From Symsagittifera roscoffensis (taxonomy: Eukaryota > Xenacoelomorpha > Acoela > Convolutidae): a DNA stretch of 64,000 bases. The stretch's first letter is position 1. Every line of letters starts with the position of its first letter. The position numbers were made by a program, and so were the translations under genes. The notes below the pieces were generated by a model, which did not search any database, had not been told where the DNA came from, and worked only from the letters and a program-made list of their open reading frames with translations. This document shows, piece by piece, positions 1 through 12,600 of the stretch. The stretch is from positions 36,643,152 through 36,707,151 of the forward strand of contig NC_087066.1 in the NCBI RefSeq assembly GCF_963678635.1, read 5' to 3'.

Positions 1-1815
1 GACTTCTGTACACCCTTTAGACATGGTTAAGAAGCGAACAACACTACTCGTATTAACGCAAATCATGTCAACATTTGGACCAAATTAACACCCACCCTTA
101 AAGCTATTTTTATAAGGCGTAAATTTGCTTCTTGTTGAAAATTTCAGCCGATCAAAGTTGAGTGCTTTCGATGCAGAGCTAAGGAAATTCAAGCCAGATT
201 GAATATTGGAGAGGAATCTTACCATTTTCCTTCAAAATTGATGGGAGAAGGTCTTTTTATTCATTTCCCTACACGCAATGACAAATCTTCAGCGATAATT
301 TTTGTGCCCAGATCACAGTAATTGGACCAACTAACTTGTCTAATTCGCCAATTTTCATATGCTCAACTCGATTCGTCTCGTCATTTAAGTTCAAACCTAT
401 TTTGAATTATCGCATGCAGATGCTAATTGTAGCTCCACACACCTGCAAAGCACAGAATTATAGCTTGCAAATCAGCCTACAGAACATGAGACGAAAGCCG
501 CGTAGCCAAATATTTTTTTCAAATCACCAAAAACCTATCTGCCAAAACTCATTTGTTTGCCTCGAATTGTCTTGAATAAATATTCTAAATAATTTTTTTT
601 TAGAAAAACAGGCGAAATTAATTGATTGAGAATTAAATCAGCATCGGAAAAAAAACATACGGATTGGTTGTAATGTCCACAAAATTTGAGCAGCGGACAC
701 CCAATGGCACGAAAAAAAAATCATTTTTTTGAACTCCCACCTCAAAACAAGTGGATTTGAGAATACACTTCATTGAATGTGTTAGACAATTTATTCGCAT
801 AGAAAAGCGTCAATTTGATTTAATTATTCTAGGAAAACTTTGTAACTTGTTTGGCTTTTCAATTTGCTGCCAAAGATAAAGTTGCTGTTGGTTTACCAGT
901 CTGCTAGAGGTTTTTGGGATGCTCTTTTATTTATTATCTAGCATTTCAAATTTTGTGCAAACAAACACGTAGGCTACAAAAAAGCACGAATACGGTGCTT
1001 TGCTTCTCTCAAAACATTTTGTTCTCATTTTCAACTATATTTATTATGGTTCCGACAACTCTCGAAGAGTCAAAAGAACTATGAGTAAGGGTCCATTTTT
1101 AAGTTTTTTTATCAACAAAAATTAAGGCTTAGATGATTGAGCAAGAAACTCACACAACCTGTTATTTCAATTGAAACATTGCCTTACATTTCTCAAGCAA
1201 AATTTCGCAGAACTGTATGTTTTTCCAATTTTCTTCCTTGAAAAACATTTCTGATGGTTGTTGGAGAGCTGGCAGAGATTTTGCAAGGTTCCAGTTTTTA
1301 ATTTTAGCTATAATCAAACATTTTCCCACAATATCCTTAATTGTTCCGACCATTCTCGAAGAGTCTGCAGGAACTATGAATAACCGAACTTTTAGATTGC
1401 ATTTGAGTTCCAGCCAATTTTACTTACCTCAAAGAATGCTCGTAGCGAGTCAAATGTGGTATGATAGTAAAGCCGTTTTGCTTTTGGGTCGTATTCCGCA
1501 TTCTCAAAAAATTCGAAAATGTGCTCCCATTGTCGGAAAATTTCCGGTTTTCAGACCAACTTAGAAAAAATCTGAGAAAAGGCTGAATTCCTAATTCAAT
1601 TTTGCTTAAACTTTTATCACTTTTCATTCTGTCCTTTTTTCTGAAAAGGCTGAATGCCTCATTCAAAGTTGCTTAACCTTTTATCACTTTTCATTCTGTC
1701 CTCTTTTCTCTTCTTTTACGCATCCTTAATTTTAACAGAGGCAAAGCGAGGAAAGGACAAAAGTTAGCTGTAAAAGGAAATATGAATAAGGGCGAAAATA
1801 AGCAGGAAAAAAATC
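1..1815. other. Non-coding flank, nothing identified
   Basis: AT-rich sequence with many A and T runs. Open stretches are short, overlap on both strands and have no recognisable motif. There is a roughly 70-bp direct repeat containing GCTGAATGCCTCATTCAA (around 1570-1700). No host gene supported. Confidence 0.6.
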
Positions 1816-1822
1816 TTTAGCT

Positions 1823-1914
1823 GTGGCTGATTCGAACCTACGACCAGGACATTTGGCGGCGCACGTCCTCGCATGTACGCAGAGGCCCCTTGAAAGTTTA
1901 CTAACACTAGCCAC
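1823..1914 (-). repeat. tRNA-like sequence (tRNA pseudogene or SINE head)
   Basis: On the minus strand the segment begins GTGGCTAGTGTTAGTAAAC and ends with the box-B-like GTAGGTTCGAATCAGCCAC. The six terminal bases GTGGCT and AGCCAC can pair. At 92 nt with a weak T stem it is not a convincing functional tRNA. Confidence 0.4.
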
Positions 1915-2335
1915 CAATGAAGCAGCTTATAAATTGCCAATGCAATGCAGCAAAAGTCGCACCAAATATAAATAGACCAAAATTTTACATAAAATGATTT
2001 GGAAAATAATAAACTAAAGGCATCCATACTAACTTTGCATGCAACAAATCGGAACGCATAAAGCCAAATTATGTACAAATATTTTGAGTTGGAAAATTTT
2101 CGCAATGCAGTTTTTATCATTGCACTGTTGTTGCCGGAAGCCGCCACCAAAGCTGGCACCAGAATTTGTGACTTACTCGTACTATTGCACTACGATGGCT
2201 GGTGCAAGAAAGTGAAAAATGACACAGGCAGAGCTACTCTATGAATACACAAGCGAATAAACTCCGAGCAGCATTAAAAATGAGAAAGAGAAAAAAATGA
2301 AAAACATAGCCACTGATAGTTGGAAAAGAGTAATG

Positions 2336-2660
2336 GACGCAAGTAAACAAAAAAAACACTGACTTTGTTTTAAGAAATCTAACTTTCGAACTTCAAAGAA
2401 AAAATAGATGCCCTTTAAGGTCTTTGAATTTTTAGAACAATTTATGATTGGCTTTTTTCTGATAACATTAACCCGACTTAAAAAAAACTGGATCACTAAG
2501 TAAATTTCTTATTCCGCGGTAGATCGAAAAATTAGATTCTAGAAATTCTAAAAGTAGAAATCGTTCACTTTATTCGCGCCATTTCCACGTTCGTATTTGG
2601 AAAGTACCATTTACGTAACTTTCAGCAGATGAATTTCAAATGAACTCAAAAAGTGCATAT
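2336..2660. mobile_element. MITE family A copy, decayed
   Basis: It shares with other copies the stretch around AATAGATGCCCTTTAAGGTC, ATTTATGATTGGC and AACTGGATCACTAAGTAAA. The right end has diverged. It lies in the downstream flank of the FAR gene. Confidence 0.55.
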
Positions 2661-3040
2661 AAACCTAGTGCATTCTACTCTTCTTGCAGAGCAAACTGTT
2701 TTACTTCGTTTGTAGTGTCATTGGTGCGAAGCTGAATTTCGCCTGGTACAAAAAGGCAATGGCTTTCAATTGATTACGCGAACTACGCAGAGCAGAAATA
2801 CGCGGCAAAGTTTGTCCTCGCATGTTAGCTCCACGCTTCACTCGTGAAAAAATTACTAATGAACCAATGGTAATTGCCCCTGTACGCAAAAGCTAGCTAT
2901 AAATGGTGGAAACTAATTGAAATAGATTTTCAAATGGGTATTTCACCAATCTTTCTTGTTCTTTCAAATTTAATTAATTGTCAATCCTCCTGATGTATAG
3001 TGGTTTTCGCAAGTACGCACTGATTCGTCAAATGTACAAT

Positions 3041-3229
3041 GGCAGTAGCGGATTTAGGGCGCGGTGGGCGCACCCTGATCACCCAAATACACCAAACTTG
3101 AGATGAGAGCGCGCGTCAAAAAAAAAGAATTTTTGAGCAAAACTTTTTCTTCATCAATAAATTACCCTGAAACGTCACTTTTGGCCTGTTTTTTTTTCCA
3201 AAAGCCCCCCTAGATCCAAGCCTGACTGC
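3041..3229. mobile_element. Possible hAT-like MITE, degraded
   Basis: The left end CAGTAGCGGATTTAGGGCG resembles the reverse complement of the right end, which contains CCCCCTAGATCC and CTGACTG. This is the common CAGnnGCGGATnnAGG type of terminus, also seen in the well-preserved element at 47420. No matching target duplication is visible. Confidence 0.4.
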
Positions 3230-3375
3230 AAGTAGAGTGAGATTACTCTCAAATAAACGCAGTCATTGAAAGAGATTAAATAAAGCTCTATAAGGAATAA
3301 TTATTTGTAATTTTTAGCTGATCTGCGAAAGTAGTACATGTCTACATTTACAAATCCAGATGAAATCGTATGAGT

Positions 3376-3695
3376 TCAGAAAAGAGTTTCACAGATGATT
3401 TTCGTAGTGTAAAATACAGTCAGGCAAAACAATATGAGAACTAGAGGCTCTCCAAAGTACATCATGAAGAGGAGAAAGCGTTGACGGCTCCTAGCCTTGC
3501 TCATATCCGTAAGACTTTCCTTGAGAATGTACTTCTTGACACCTGAGAAGTAGCTGAAATAGTACTCGTCCCATTTGATCACACTGTAGTCGAGTGTAAA
3601 TTGCTGCTGGTCTTTTTGGTCCATTTGTCTTAGGAAGTTGCGAACCTTGTTGAAGCTAGTTTGCTCCCATTTCCACTCGTTTCGAATGAAGTAGC
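3376..3695 (-). CDS. FAR exon 5 (FAR_C domain, stop codon)
   Basis: This terminal exon follows a TTTTAG acceptor. It encodes GYFIRNEWKWEQTSFNKVRN, then DQQQFTLDYSVIKWDEYYFS and GVKKYILKES, the diagnostic FAR_C signature. The last 35 residues or so are strongly hydrophobic, as in membrane-anchored FARs, and end ICETLF before TGA at 3378-3376. I see no AATAAA in the first few hundred bases downstream. Confidence 0.92.
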
Positions 3696-6600
3696 CTAAA
3701 AGGTAAGAATCAGTCAGAAGAGTCCATATGAATTAGCTTTTCAAGTTCAACAGGCTAATACCTTCCATCTGTTAATTACCAATTTAAAACGTAGCTGACA
3801 AAAAAAACTAACTTGTTTTAGGAACACTTTCAAATTTCTAAGAAAAAAAATAGATAGTGTTTCAGCTCTTTGAGTTACTTGAACAACTTATGATTGACAC
3901 TTCTTTGATAGCACCAATAAATAAATTTTTTATTTCGCTAGAACATCTTGAAAAGTAAATTGAATTTCTAACAAGAAGTCGATCACGTTTTTCGTGAACT
4001 TTACACTTTTGCTGTTCGATAGTAGAGTTTTCATTCTTTTGATTTCTTTTTACGTTCAGTCATTTCCTTTGTTCAAAGGAATGAAAACTCTATTATCGAA
4101 CAGCAAAAATGTAAATTTCACGAAAAACTTGATCAACTTCTGGTTAGAAATTCAATTTACTTTTCAAGATTTTCTAGCGAAATAAAAAACTTATTTATTG
4201 GTCCGTTCAATAAATAATTTTTCTATTGCGCTAGAAAATCTTGAAAATTAAATTAACTTTTTAAAATTTTGAGTCCAGCTTTTTTAAACTAGGTTTGACT
4301 TTCTTTCGCGGTTTGACTTTGATTTCTTTTTACGTTCAGTTCATTTCCTTTGTTCAAAGTCAAACCGCAAAAAAAGTAAATTTGAGCCTGAACTAATTTT
4401 AGGACTTCTGAAAAAAAAATCATACCGAACTATTTAAGAGTTTGAACTATGTTCATTGACTCATAACAAGTACCGAAGCCTTTACAATATCCGCTATGTA
4501 TGGCGTATTCAATTTTAGGTGTTAAAATACTTTCCTGAAGCTTTAAAAAAGTGCAACATCTTGTTTGTAATGCGTCGTAGTCTGAACTTGCTGCCACACA
4601 ACTTGAGAATCAGATCATAAAATGCAACGTAGAAGTCTTGGTAGACTAGTCGCAGTATCGGCTCCATGCAAGGCTTCACTTGAAATACTCTAGGGTATCT
4701 GATTGAGTTCTCTATGGGAAGAGCGGCAGCCGACTCCTTCTGAATAGCAGGCCACACTCCGAAACTGCAAGGATTTTCAGTCCCTACAATTTAACCAGTA
4801 CATCATTCATCAATTAAAAGCCATTCATTTCAAATCAATTGTTTGCAGAATGAAACTTGTAAATTTACAAAAAAAAGAGAAGAAAAATGTGCCTGATATC
4901 GTTGCCAGTACCGAAGTTGTTATCAATGGATACAGAAAAGAGGTTTTTAGATCCAGTCAACTAGATCCCTGGTTGTGGTAACTGTCTTAGTAGAAGAAAC
5001 TGGTCAGTTGTATTTCAAAAGAATTGGTGCTAAAAGAAAAACAGAAACAATCGGAAAAAACAGCAAAGAGCAGCACAAAAAAAAGAAAACACGAAGAGAC
5101 TCAATGCTAATTTTCTTTTCTCCAGAAGGTAAAACTGTTTTTGTGACGGAAATGGACTTGATTGCCCCGGTTTATATCAAAAACTGATTGCCTTTTGTTA
5201 TTGTTATTAATTTTTTCGTTTAGTTGTACTATGATAAACGTATTGCCTTAAAATTGTGATAAACTTACTAAATCGAGCTGAGAATGAGTTCCGAGAATCA
5301 AAATTCTCCATTCAGTGAAACAAATTATGATATCTAAGCGCTCAAATACCTAGATCAAACTCCGATTGCAAAACCAAAGAAAATAGAAAGAACATCAATA
5401 AGTCCATGTCAAAAGGTGAGCAATGAAGAAGACGATTATATGGCGATAATGATAAAAGCAAAAATATCAGAGTCACTCGTGTCTATAGTACCAACTATTC
5501 ATTGACAAAACTCCGATCTGAATTGACTGTGATGCTGAAAAATTTCATCGATGAGGCTGTGAAAGGAGTCAAAGAGTTTTTGCAGCGAAATGTCACAACT
5601 ACAAGACAGAGCAGGTTTGAAACACGCGGTGAAGGAAACAAACCAGGAAACATGGAATCAACAATGAAGAAGGTTTTGAATATTGTTAAAGCAATTGAGG
5701 CCGATGAAGACGAAAAATAAATACCCATTGCTCACAGTTTTAATTTCTCGACCCAATGCTGTTAGGCCAATTATTGTGTTCGTTTTCTCGTAGGGTGGCA
5801 AATATAAACATTCTAAGGAAAAAGAAAAATCTTCAACATGATACAAACTACCAGTGTCACGATATTTGAAGAAACAATCAGAGCAAGAGCAAAACTTCTT
5901 CGTATAATGAAGAATGACAGTCGGATAAAAGGATTCGCGAGGGGACAATCCACTTTATCTGGAAGGCTGATGAAAAACTATGAAATTTTAGGCTTCTTTG
6001 AAAAAGGGGCAGTTCCCGGACTACGCTTTGGTAGATTTCATTTCTTGTTTCAGTAATTTTTTCACTATGACCTCTAATGACATCGGAATCTGAGACAACA
6101 ACAAAATCCGAGTGCACTAAAGGTAAATAGTATTTTTGTTCAATTTTATTAGATTGAAATTCTGAATTTTAAAAGTTTTCCAGCCTTTTGCCATAGAATT
6201 TTTGCGCAAATCGTTTTTGTCATTTTTCCATTCCCTATATCGTTGGTTTCTTTTTAATATGACGTTTTGAAAGCTTCTATAAGACCAAGCTGCGTTGAAT
6301 TTGCATTTTGTTTTCGATATTTTGAGTGGTGTAGACTTATTCAGTGATATCGAAAAGCAATTACTCGAAAAATTGGTCGCATCATTTACGTTCTGTGCAT
6401 AGAGATCAGAAGACTCCAGTCTTTTTAAAGCAAAAACAGGAGATTGGTGAGAGAGTTCTCTTGGTTCATGAAGGACATATTGAGATAATCCAAACAAGTT
6501 GAGTCGATCTTATGAGTTGCATCGAAGTTTGTTAGAACTGGATAATGATAAGAAACATTCAACCATCGATTTGATTTTCGAACTAATTAAATTTCCGACA

Positions 6601-9600
6601 ATAAAATGATCAAGACATGTTTCAGCGGTTTCACTAGATTGTGTTATTTTTGTATTCAAGAATTTGAAACAATTGGCGTAATTGAACATAGGTATACTCG
6701 AACATTGACATTTATCGAGCCTCTTTTTATTTTTGTATTCAAGAATTCGAAACCATTGCCATTAATCGAACTTAGGATGTAGTTAGTTTATTACTTTGTA
6801 GAACAGTAATATCAAAATCTCCCGGTAAAAAAAATGGAATTTTATAATTTGAGATCCATTCCACTCATTATCTAATTCGAGTACTAAATGATTTTCATCA
6901 TAAGGAATATAGGCTACTGCTAGTTGAATTGGATATTACACTCTGGAAATCTTTATTTTCGAACATTTTTGTTTCGTCGTTGAACCAAGTTTCAGTAAAA
7001 CAACATTAATAGAAGACTCGAGATATCTTGAGGTTTTAGAAGCACTTGGGCATTGACTAAGTATTCTTTTTCGATAAAAAATTGCCATGTTATTGCGTCT
7101 TCTCTGACATATCTAACAAATCTTTCATAGCGCTCAGGTATATTTCCACAAGCGCTTAAAAAAGCTATATTTCCACAAGCTTAAACTTTGCCTTTGCTTA
7201 GAAGTGACAGTTCATTGAATTTAGTAATTATAGGCCGATTTCTTTAATACATAAGTACCTCGAAAAATTCGAAATACTTTATGGAAGCCATTTTGGATTT
7301 CGACAAAAACACAAAACTGTTTTCAATGCGTTTTTTCCTACTTTTTGACTTGAAACCATAAGGTTTAGATGCAACACGACACAAACGGTTTCAAACTCAA
7401 AATATGGACTCTCAAAACCTTCTGGTTTGAGAAATCACAATTTTTCTGAATATTTGGAATATTAATCAAACTTGAAAAAAGGAAAAAATATGAAGATTTT
7501 TATATTTTTTCATCAGTCAAACTTTTCAAATGTGACCAGAAACTGAAACATAATTTCATTAATGATTTAAAAAACCTGTTTTGGTTTCAAGAAAAGGCGA
7601 TAAAAACAATTGCGAAAAATCAACAATATGAATTGAATTTTTTTCTCTTTATTTATCATTTTAAAATGTACATTTTTTCTCTTTATTCATAATTTTAAGA
7701 TTTTTTTCTCTTTATTTATCATTTTAAAATTTTGTAACGTATTGTACATAGTTTTTTCTGTTCTTTGTCAATTAAAGTGCCGTTTACTGTGGATCTTTGC
7801 TTAAACTATACAGAGTAGGCAATATATAGGCATGGAATATACCTTTCGTCTATCCCCTCCTCTGTCAAAATATAAAAAAATATTGAACTTATTGTATTAG
7901 ATTTAATTTGATATTGGAGAAATAAATTATCTTTCTTTCCTAAATTTTGTTTTATGAATAATACCTGAAGTTTGAATAGTCCCAAAAATTTCTTTAACTG
8001 ACACCTAAAAGCTATAGTATAGCATCCAAACTCCTCTTCTCGCAAGGAAACCTTCTAAATAAATGTGCTAAAAAACTGGCAAAATAATTATGGTCGGAAC
8101 AGTCTGAGCTACAATCGTAATTTTTGGCATTCAATTAATCTGACCGGAACACGACCGAGAGAACTTCCTCTACTAGTTGTACAGCATTCAGGTACTCTTG
8201 TTGTCTATCCCTTGACTATGATTTTTTGATACCACAAAATCAAACGACTTTAAATTAAGACGCTCATCATTGCGTTGGAATCCAAATTAATTTAAGATCA
8301 AAACTTTCTCAAACGAAACGATCTACACGATGTTTATATAATCCTTTTGATTATCTCGAAGAGAGCTCATAAAGGTCAAGTGTAAGCATCATAATAAAGC
8401 TCTTTCAGCCGTTTTTCGGTTTTTCAAAAAAAAATTGCTTTAACGTCGACAAAAATTCGTCTGGAAATTTATGGATTCGGACAAACTTGATGAGATTGAA
8501 CACATTTTTAATGTCATTTAGCTATAACTGTATCTGTAGGGGAGAATGAGGCGTGCCTGTAAGCAACCAAGTTTTATGATAGACTTTATGATAGACTTCA
8601 GTGATAGTTCCCCCTTTTTTTTTGCAAAAATAGATCATATGCCTGTTCCATCAATAACAGAGGGTAAAAATTATTGAATATCTTGAGTGAAAAGGAATTG
8701 TTACCAGTTGGTCTTGGAAAAATTTCTTTGCATGATGAAAATGTTTCCTATTTGAAAATATTCAAGTTTATCTGTAAGCAGGAAAATGCAAAGTTCTTCA
8801 GGTTTTGTTTTTGAATTAATTTTTTTCTAAATTCTGCAAATTTTCCGATTCCTTGAAAAAATCAGAAAACTCATAAAATTAAAAGCGTTTCTTCTGACTT
8901 TTTGATTTGAAACTATGTGGTTAGATGCAACACGACACATGCTTGAGACTACGGGTTCAAACTCAAAATATGGACTCTCAAAACCTTCTGGTTTGAGAAA
9001 TCACAACTTTTCTGAATAATTGGGAAAATTAATCAAACTTGGAAAAAGGAAAAATTTTGAAGATTTTAATAATTTTTATCACAGTCAAAACTTTCAAATG
9101 TGACCAGAGACTCGTTTGAATTTAGAGAAACAAACTCATTTAAGATTCAAAAAACCTGTTTTGTTTTCAAGAAACTGCGATGAAAACAATAGCGGAAAGT
9201 CAAAATTCAATATTTTTTTCTCTTTAAAATTACCAAAATTAATATTGTTATATTGCGCGTTTGATGAAAAAAGATTGGTGATATCAATTTTGGCAAAAAA
9301 TTGTATTGACATACTTTTTTCTGTTCTTTTGCAATTAAAATACTGTACTGTCAATTTTTGTTTAAACTATCCAGAGTAGGCAATATATAGGCATGGAATA
9401 CACCTTTCGTCTATAACCTCCGCTGTCAAAATTTAAAAATATTGAACTTTTTATGTTAGACTAAAATTGATTTTGGAGAAATTTTTTTTTTCTTTCTTTT
9501 TAAAATTTTGTTTTATTTATTAATACCTGCAGTTTAAAGAGATCCAAACAGATCCTTAATTGACACGGTGAACTTTAGATAAACATTCAACCTCCTTCTC

Positions 9601-12600
9601 TCCCAAGAACACTAGCTAAACAAATGTGCAAAATGAAACTGTCTAAATAAAGGCGGTCGGGAACAATCTGTGCTACAAGCGTGTTTTTTTTGGCAATCGA
9701 TTAGGCTGACCGGAACACGATCGTTAGAATCATATCTGCTAGATGGACAGCAATCAGGTACTCTTGTTGTCTATCCCCTGGCTATGAGTTTACTATATCA
9801 CAAAATCAATCGACTTCAAATTAAGATGTTCATCAATGCGTTAAAGTCCAAATTGCTTTAAGATCAAAACTTTATCAAACGAAAACATCTACAGGGTGTT
9901 TTCATGATCCTTTTGATTACCTCAAAGAAAGCTCGTAAAGGTCAGGTGAAACATCAAATTAAAGCCTTTTCAGCTGTTTTTTGGACTTGAAAAAAAACAG
10001 AAAAAAGTTGCTTCAGTGTTGACAAAAATTCCTCTAGAAATTTATGGATTTTCGGACAAACTTGATGAAATTGAACATATTTTTAAAGTCATTTAGGTAT
10101 AACTGTATCTGTAGGGGAGAATGAGGCGCGCCTGTAAGCAACCATGTTTTATGATAGACTTTATGATAGACTTCAGTGATAGTTACCCCTTTTTTTGCAA
10201 AAATAGATCATATGCCTGTTCCATCAACAAAAGAGGGTAAAAATTATTGTATTTCTTGAGTGAAAAGGAATTGTTACCAGTTGGTGTTGGAAAAATTTCT
10301 TTGCATGATGAAAATGTTTCCTATTTGAAAATATTCAAGTTTATCTGTAAGCAGGAAAATGCAAAGTTCTTCAGGTTTTGTTTTTGAATTAATTTTTTTC
10401 TAAATTCTGCAAATTTTCCGATTCCTTGAAAAAATCAGAATACTCATAAAATTAAATGCATTTCTTCCGACTTTTTGATTTGAAACTATGTGGTTAGATG
10501 CAACACGACACATGCTTGAGACTACGGGTTCAAACTCAAAATATTGTCTCTCAAAACCGTCTGGTTTGAGAAATCACAACTTTTCTGAATAATTGGAAAA
10601 ACTAATGGAACTTGAAAAAAGGAAAAATTTTGAAGATTTTAATAAGTTTTATCACAGTCAAAACTTTCAAATGTGACCAGAGACTCGTTTGAATTTGGAG
10701 AAACAAACTCATTTAAGATTTAAAAAACCTGCGATGAAAACAATTGCGGAAAGTCAAAAATCAATATTTTTTTCTCTTTAAAATTATCAAAATTAATATT
10801 GTTATATTGCGCGTTTGCTGAAAAAAGATTGGTGATATCAAATTTGGCGAAAAATTGTAATGACATAGTTTTTTCTGTTCTTTTGCAATTAAAATACCGT
10901 ACTGTCAATTTTTGTTTAAACTATCCAGAGTAGGCAATATATAGGCATGGAATATACCTTTCGTCTATAACCTCCGCTGTCAATTTTATAAAATATTGAA
11001 CTTTTTATGTTAGACTAAATTTAATTTTGGAGAAATTTTTTTTTCTTTCTTTCTTCTTTAAATTTCGTTTTATTTATTAATACCTGCAATTTGAAGAGAT
11101 CCAAACAGATCCTTAATTGACACGGTGAAGCTATAGATAAACATTCAACCTCCTTCTCTCCCAAGAACATCAGCTAAATAAATGAGCAAAATGAAACTGT
11201 CTAAATAAAGGCGGTCGGGAACAATCTGTGCTACAAGCGTGTTTTTTTTGGCAATCGATTAGGCTGACCGGAACACGATCGTTAGAATCATCTCTGCTAG
11301 ATGGACAGCATCTACAGGGTGTTTTCATGATCCTTTTGAGTACCTCAAAGAAAGCTCGTAAAGGTCAAGTGAAGCACCAAATTAAAGCCCTGTGAGCTGT
11401 TTTTTGGACTTTAAAAAAAAACAGAAAAAAGTTGCTTCAGTGTTGACAAAAATTCGTCTGGAAATTTATGGATTTTCGGACAAACTTGATGAGATTCAAC
11501 ATATTTTTAACGTCATTTAGCTATAACTGTATCTGTAGGGTAGATTGAGGCATGCCTGTAAACAACCATGTTTTATGATAGACTTTAGTCTTCAGGTTGA
11601 AATAAAAAGATGTATTAAGGTAGTATATAGCGTTTGTCTTGTATTGAGATAGGGATTAGGTTTTCCCATGTATTACGTAGGATATTAAATATCATGTTTC
11701 AGATTTCGACCAATGCTCCTTGAATTTGCTCCTCGATGGACAGAATGCTTCTTGAATTTGAATTTACAATATATCAAGTAACACGTAACATTTTCACGTG
11801 CGACATAAGTTATCTACGGGGAAAGAAAGTCTTGTACCTGGTTTCCAACACGCTTGCTTATCTCAAGAATAAAAGAAGTGAAAATTTGTTGTTGTTGTTG
11901 TTGTTTTAACCACGCACTGGAGGCTGTCTCGGATGGTCCAGTATGGTTGTTCGTGGTTAGTTTCGTTTCCGGTGTTCTTGGATGCTTGATTTCGTCTCGT
12001 CTCAGTACTTATCTGTAAGATAAGATTTTTTTGAAATTGCTCTAGTGTTTGCTAGGTAAACACGGCAAAAATCTCCAGTTCTGTTGGCCTTCGAAGAACA
12101 TTAGGGCTGATGATATAAAAACCAAAAGAGCTTCGTCTCCTTGATGGTGATGAAGTAAAAGGTCAGGAGTGGCGACTACTCAAAACCCCGTTACAGAGAC
12201 TGAGCGTCTTTTAGTGCCTTTCCCTGTAAGAAGTGGCAATCTTTCGTCTAAAGAGTGCTGTTGTGCAGTCAGTATCTGTGTCGACTGATTGTGATGATAA
12301 TTCTTAAGGGATTAAGCTCTCCCGCTCTGCTTATGTAGGGAGGTTTAGAAATTCTGCTACCTTACAGGGTTTATTCCACAGACTTTCTACTGCTAGGTCT
12401 GTGGGCCTGCTTGAAGACTTAGACATGTGGTGGTTGTCATGTGGGCTTTGTCTGCATTCTGGGCATTCATTTTCAACTTTTGAGTTAACTCTTGTATTGT
12501 AATTATTATGCATGGGAGAATAAACGCTACGGAGCTGCGAGAGTCTGCTTCTTGTTGTCCGCGGCAGCTGTTTTTCTCGGTTACTGATTTTCAGCGGCTT

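Larger units (their letters stand above)
3790..4478. mobile_element. MITE family A copy rearranged into hairpins
   Basis: The sequence carries the family landmarks: an AAAATAGAT...CTTTGA head, a TATGATTGACA segment, a GTCGATCACGTTTTTCGTGA segment, the GCTGTTCGATAGT segment and a GTTCATTGACTC end. The middle has been inverted and duplicated. The right end GTTCATTGACTC is the best-preserved terminal repeat of the family in this window. Confidence 0.7.

Noticed and set aside
1823-1914. Functional tRNA gene
   Set aside because: T stem does not pair properly and length is atypical. Kept only as a tRNA-like repeat.
4530-4535. Ordinary GT donor at 4530-4529 for FAR exon 4
   Set aside because: It leaves two bases and cannot join exon 5 in frame with its only nearby AG acceptor.
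9116-10908. 60-87-codon open stretches in the 1.56-kb array
   Set aside because: They are low-complexity, open on both strands, and not kept intact across all three units.
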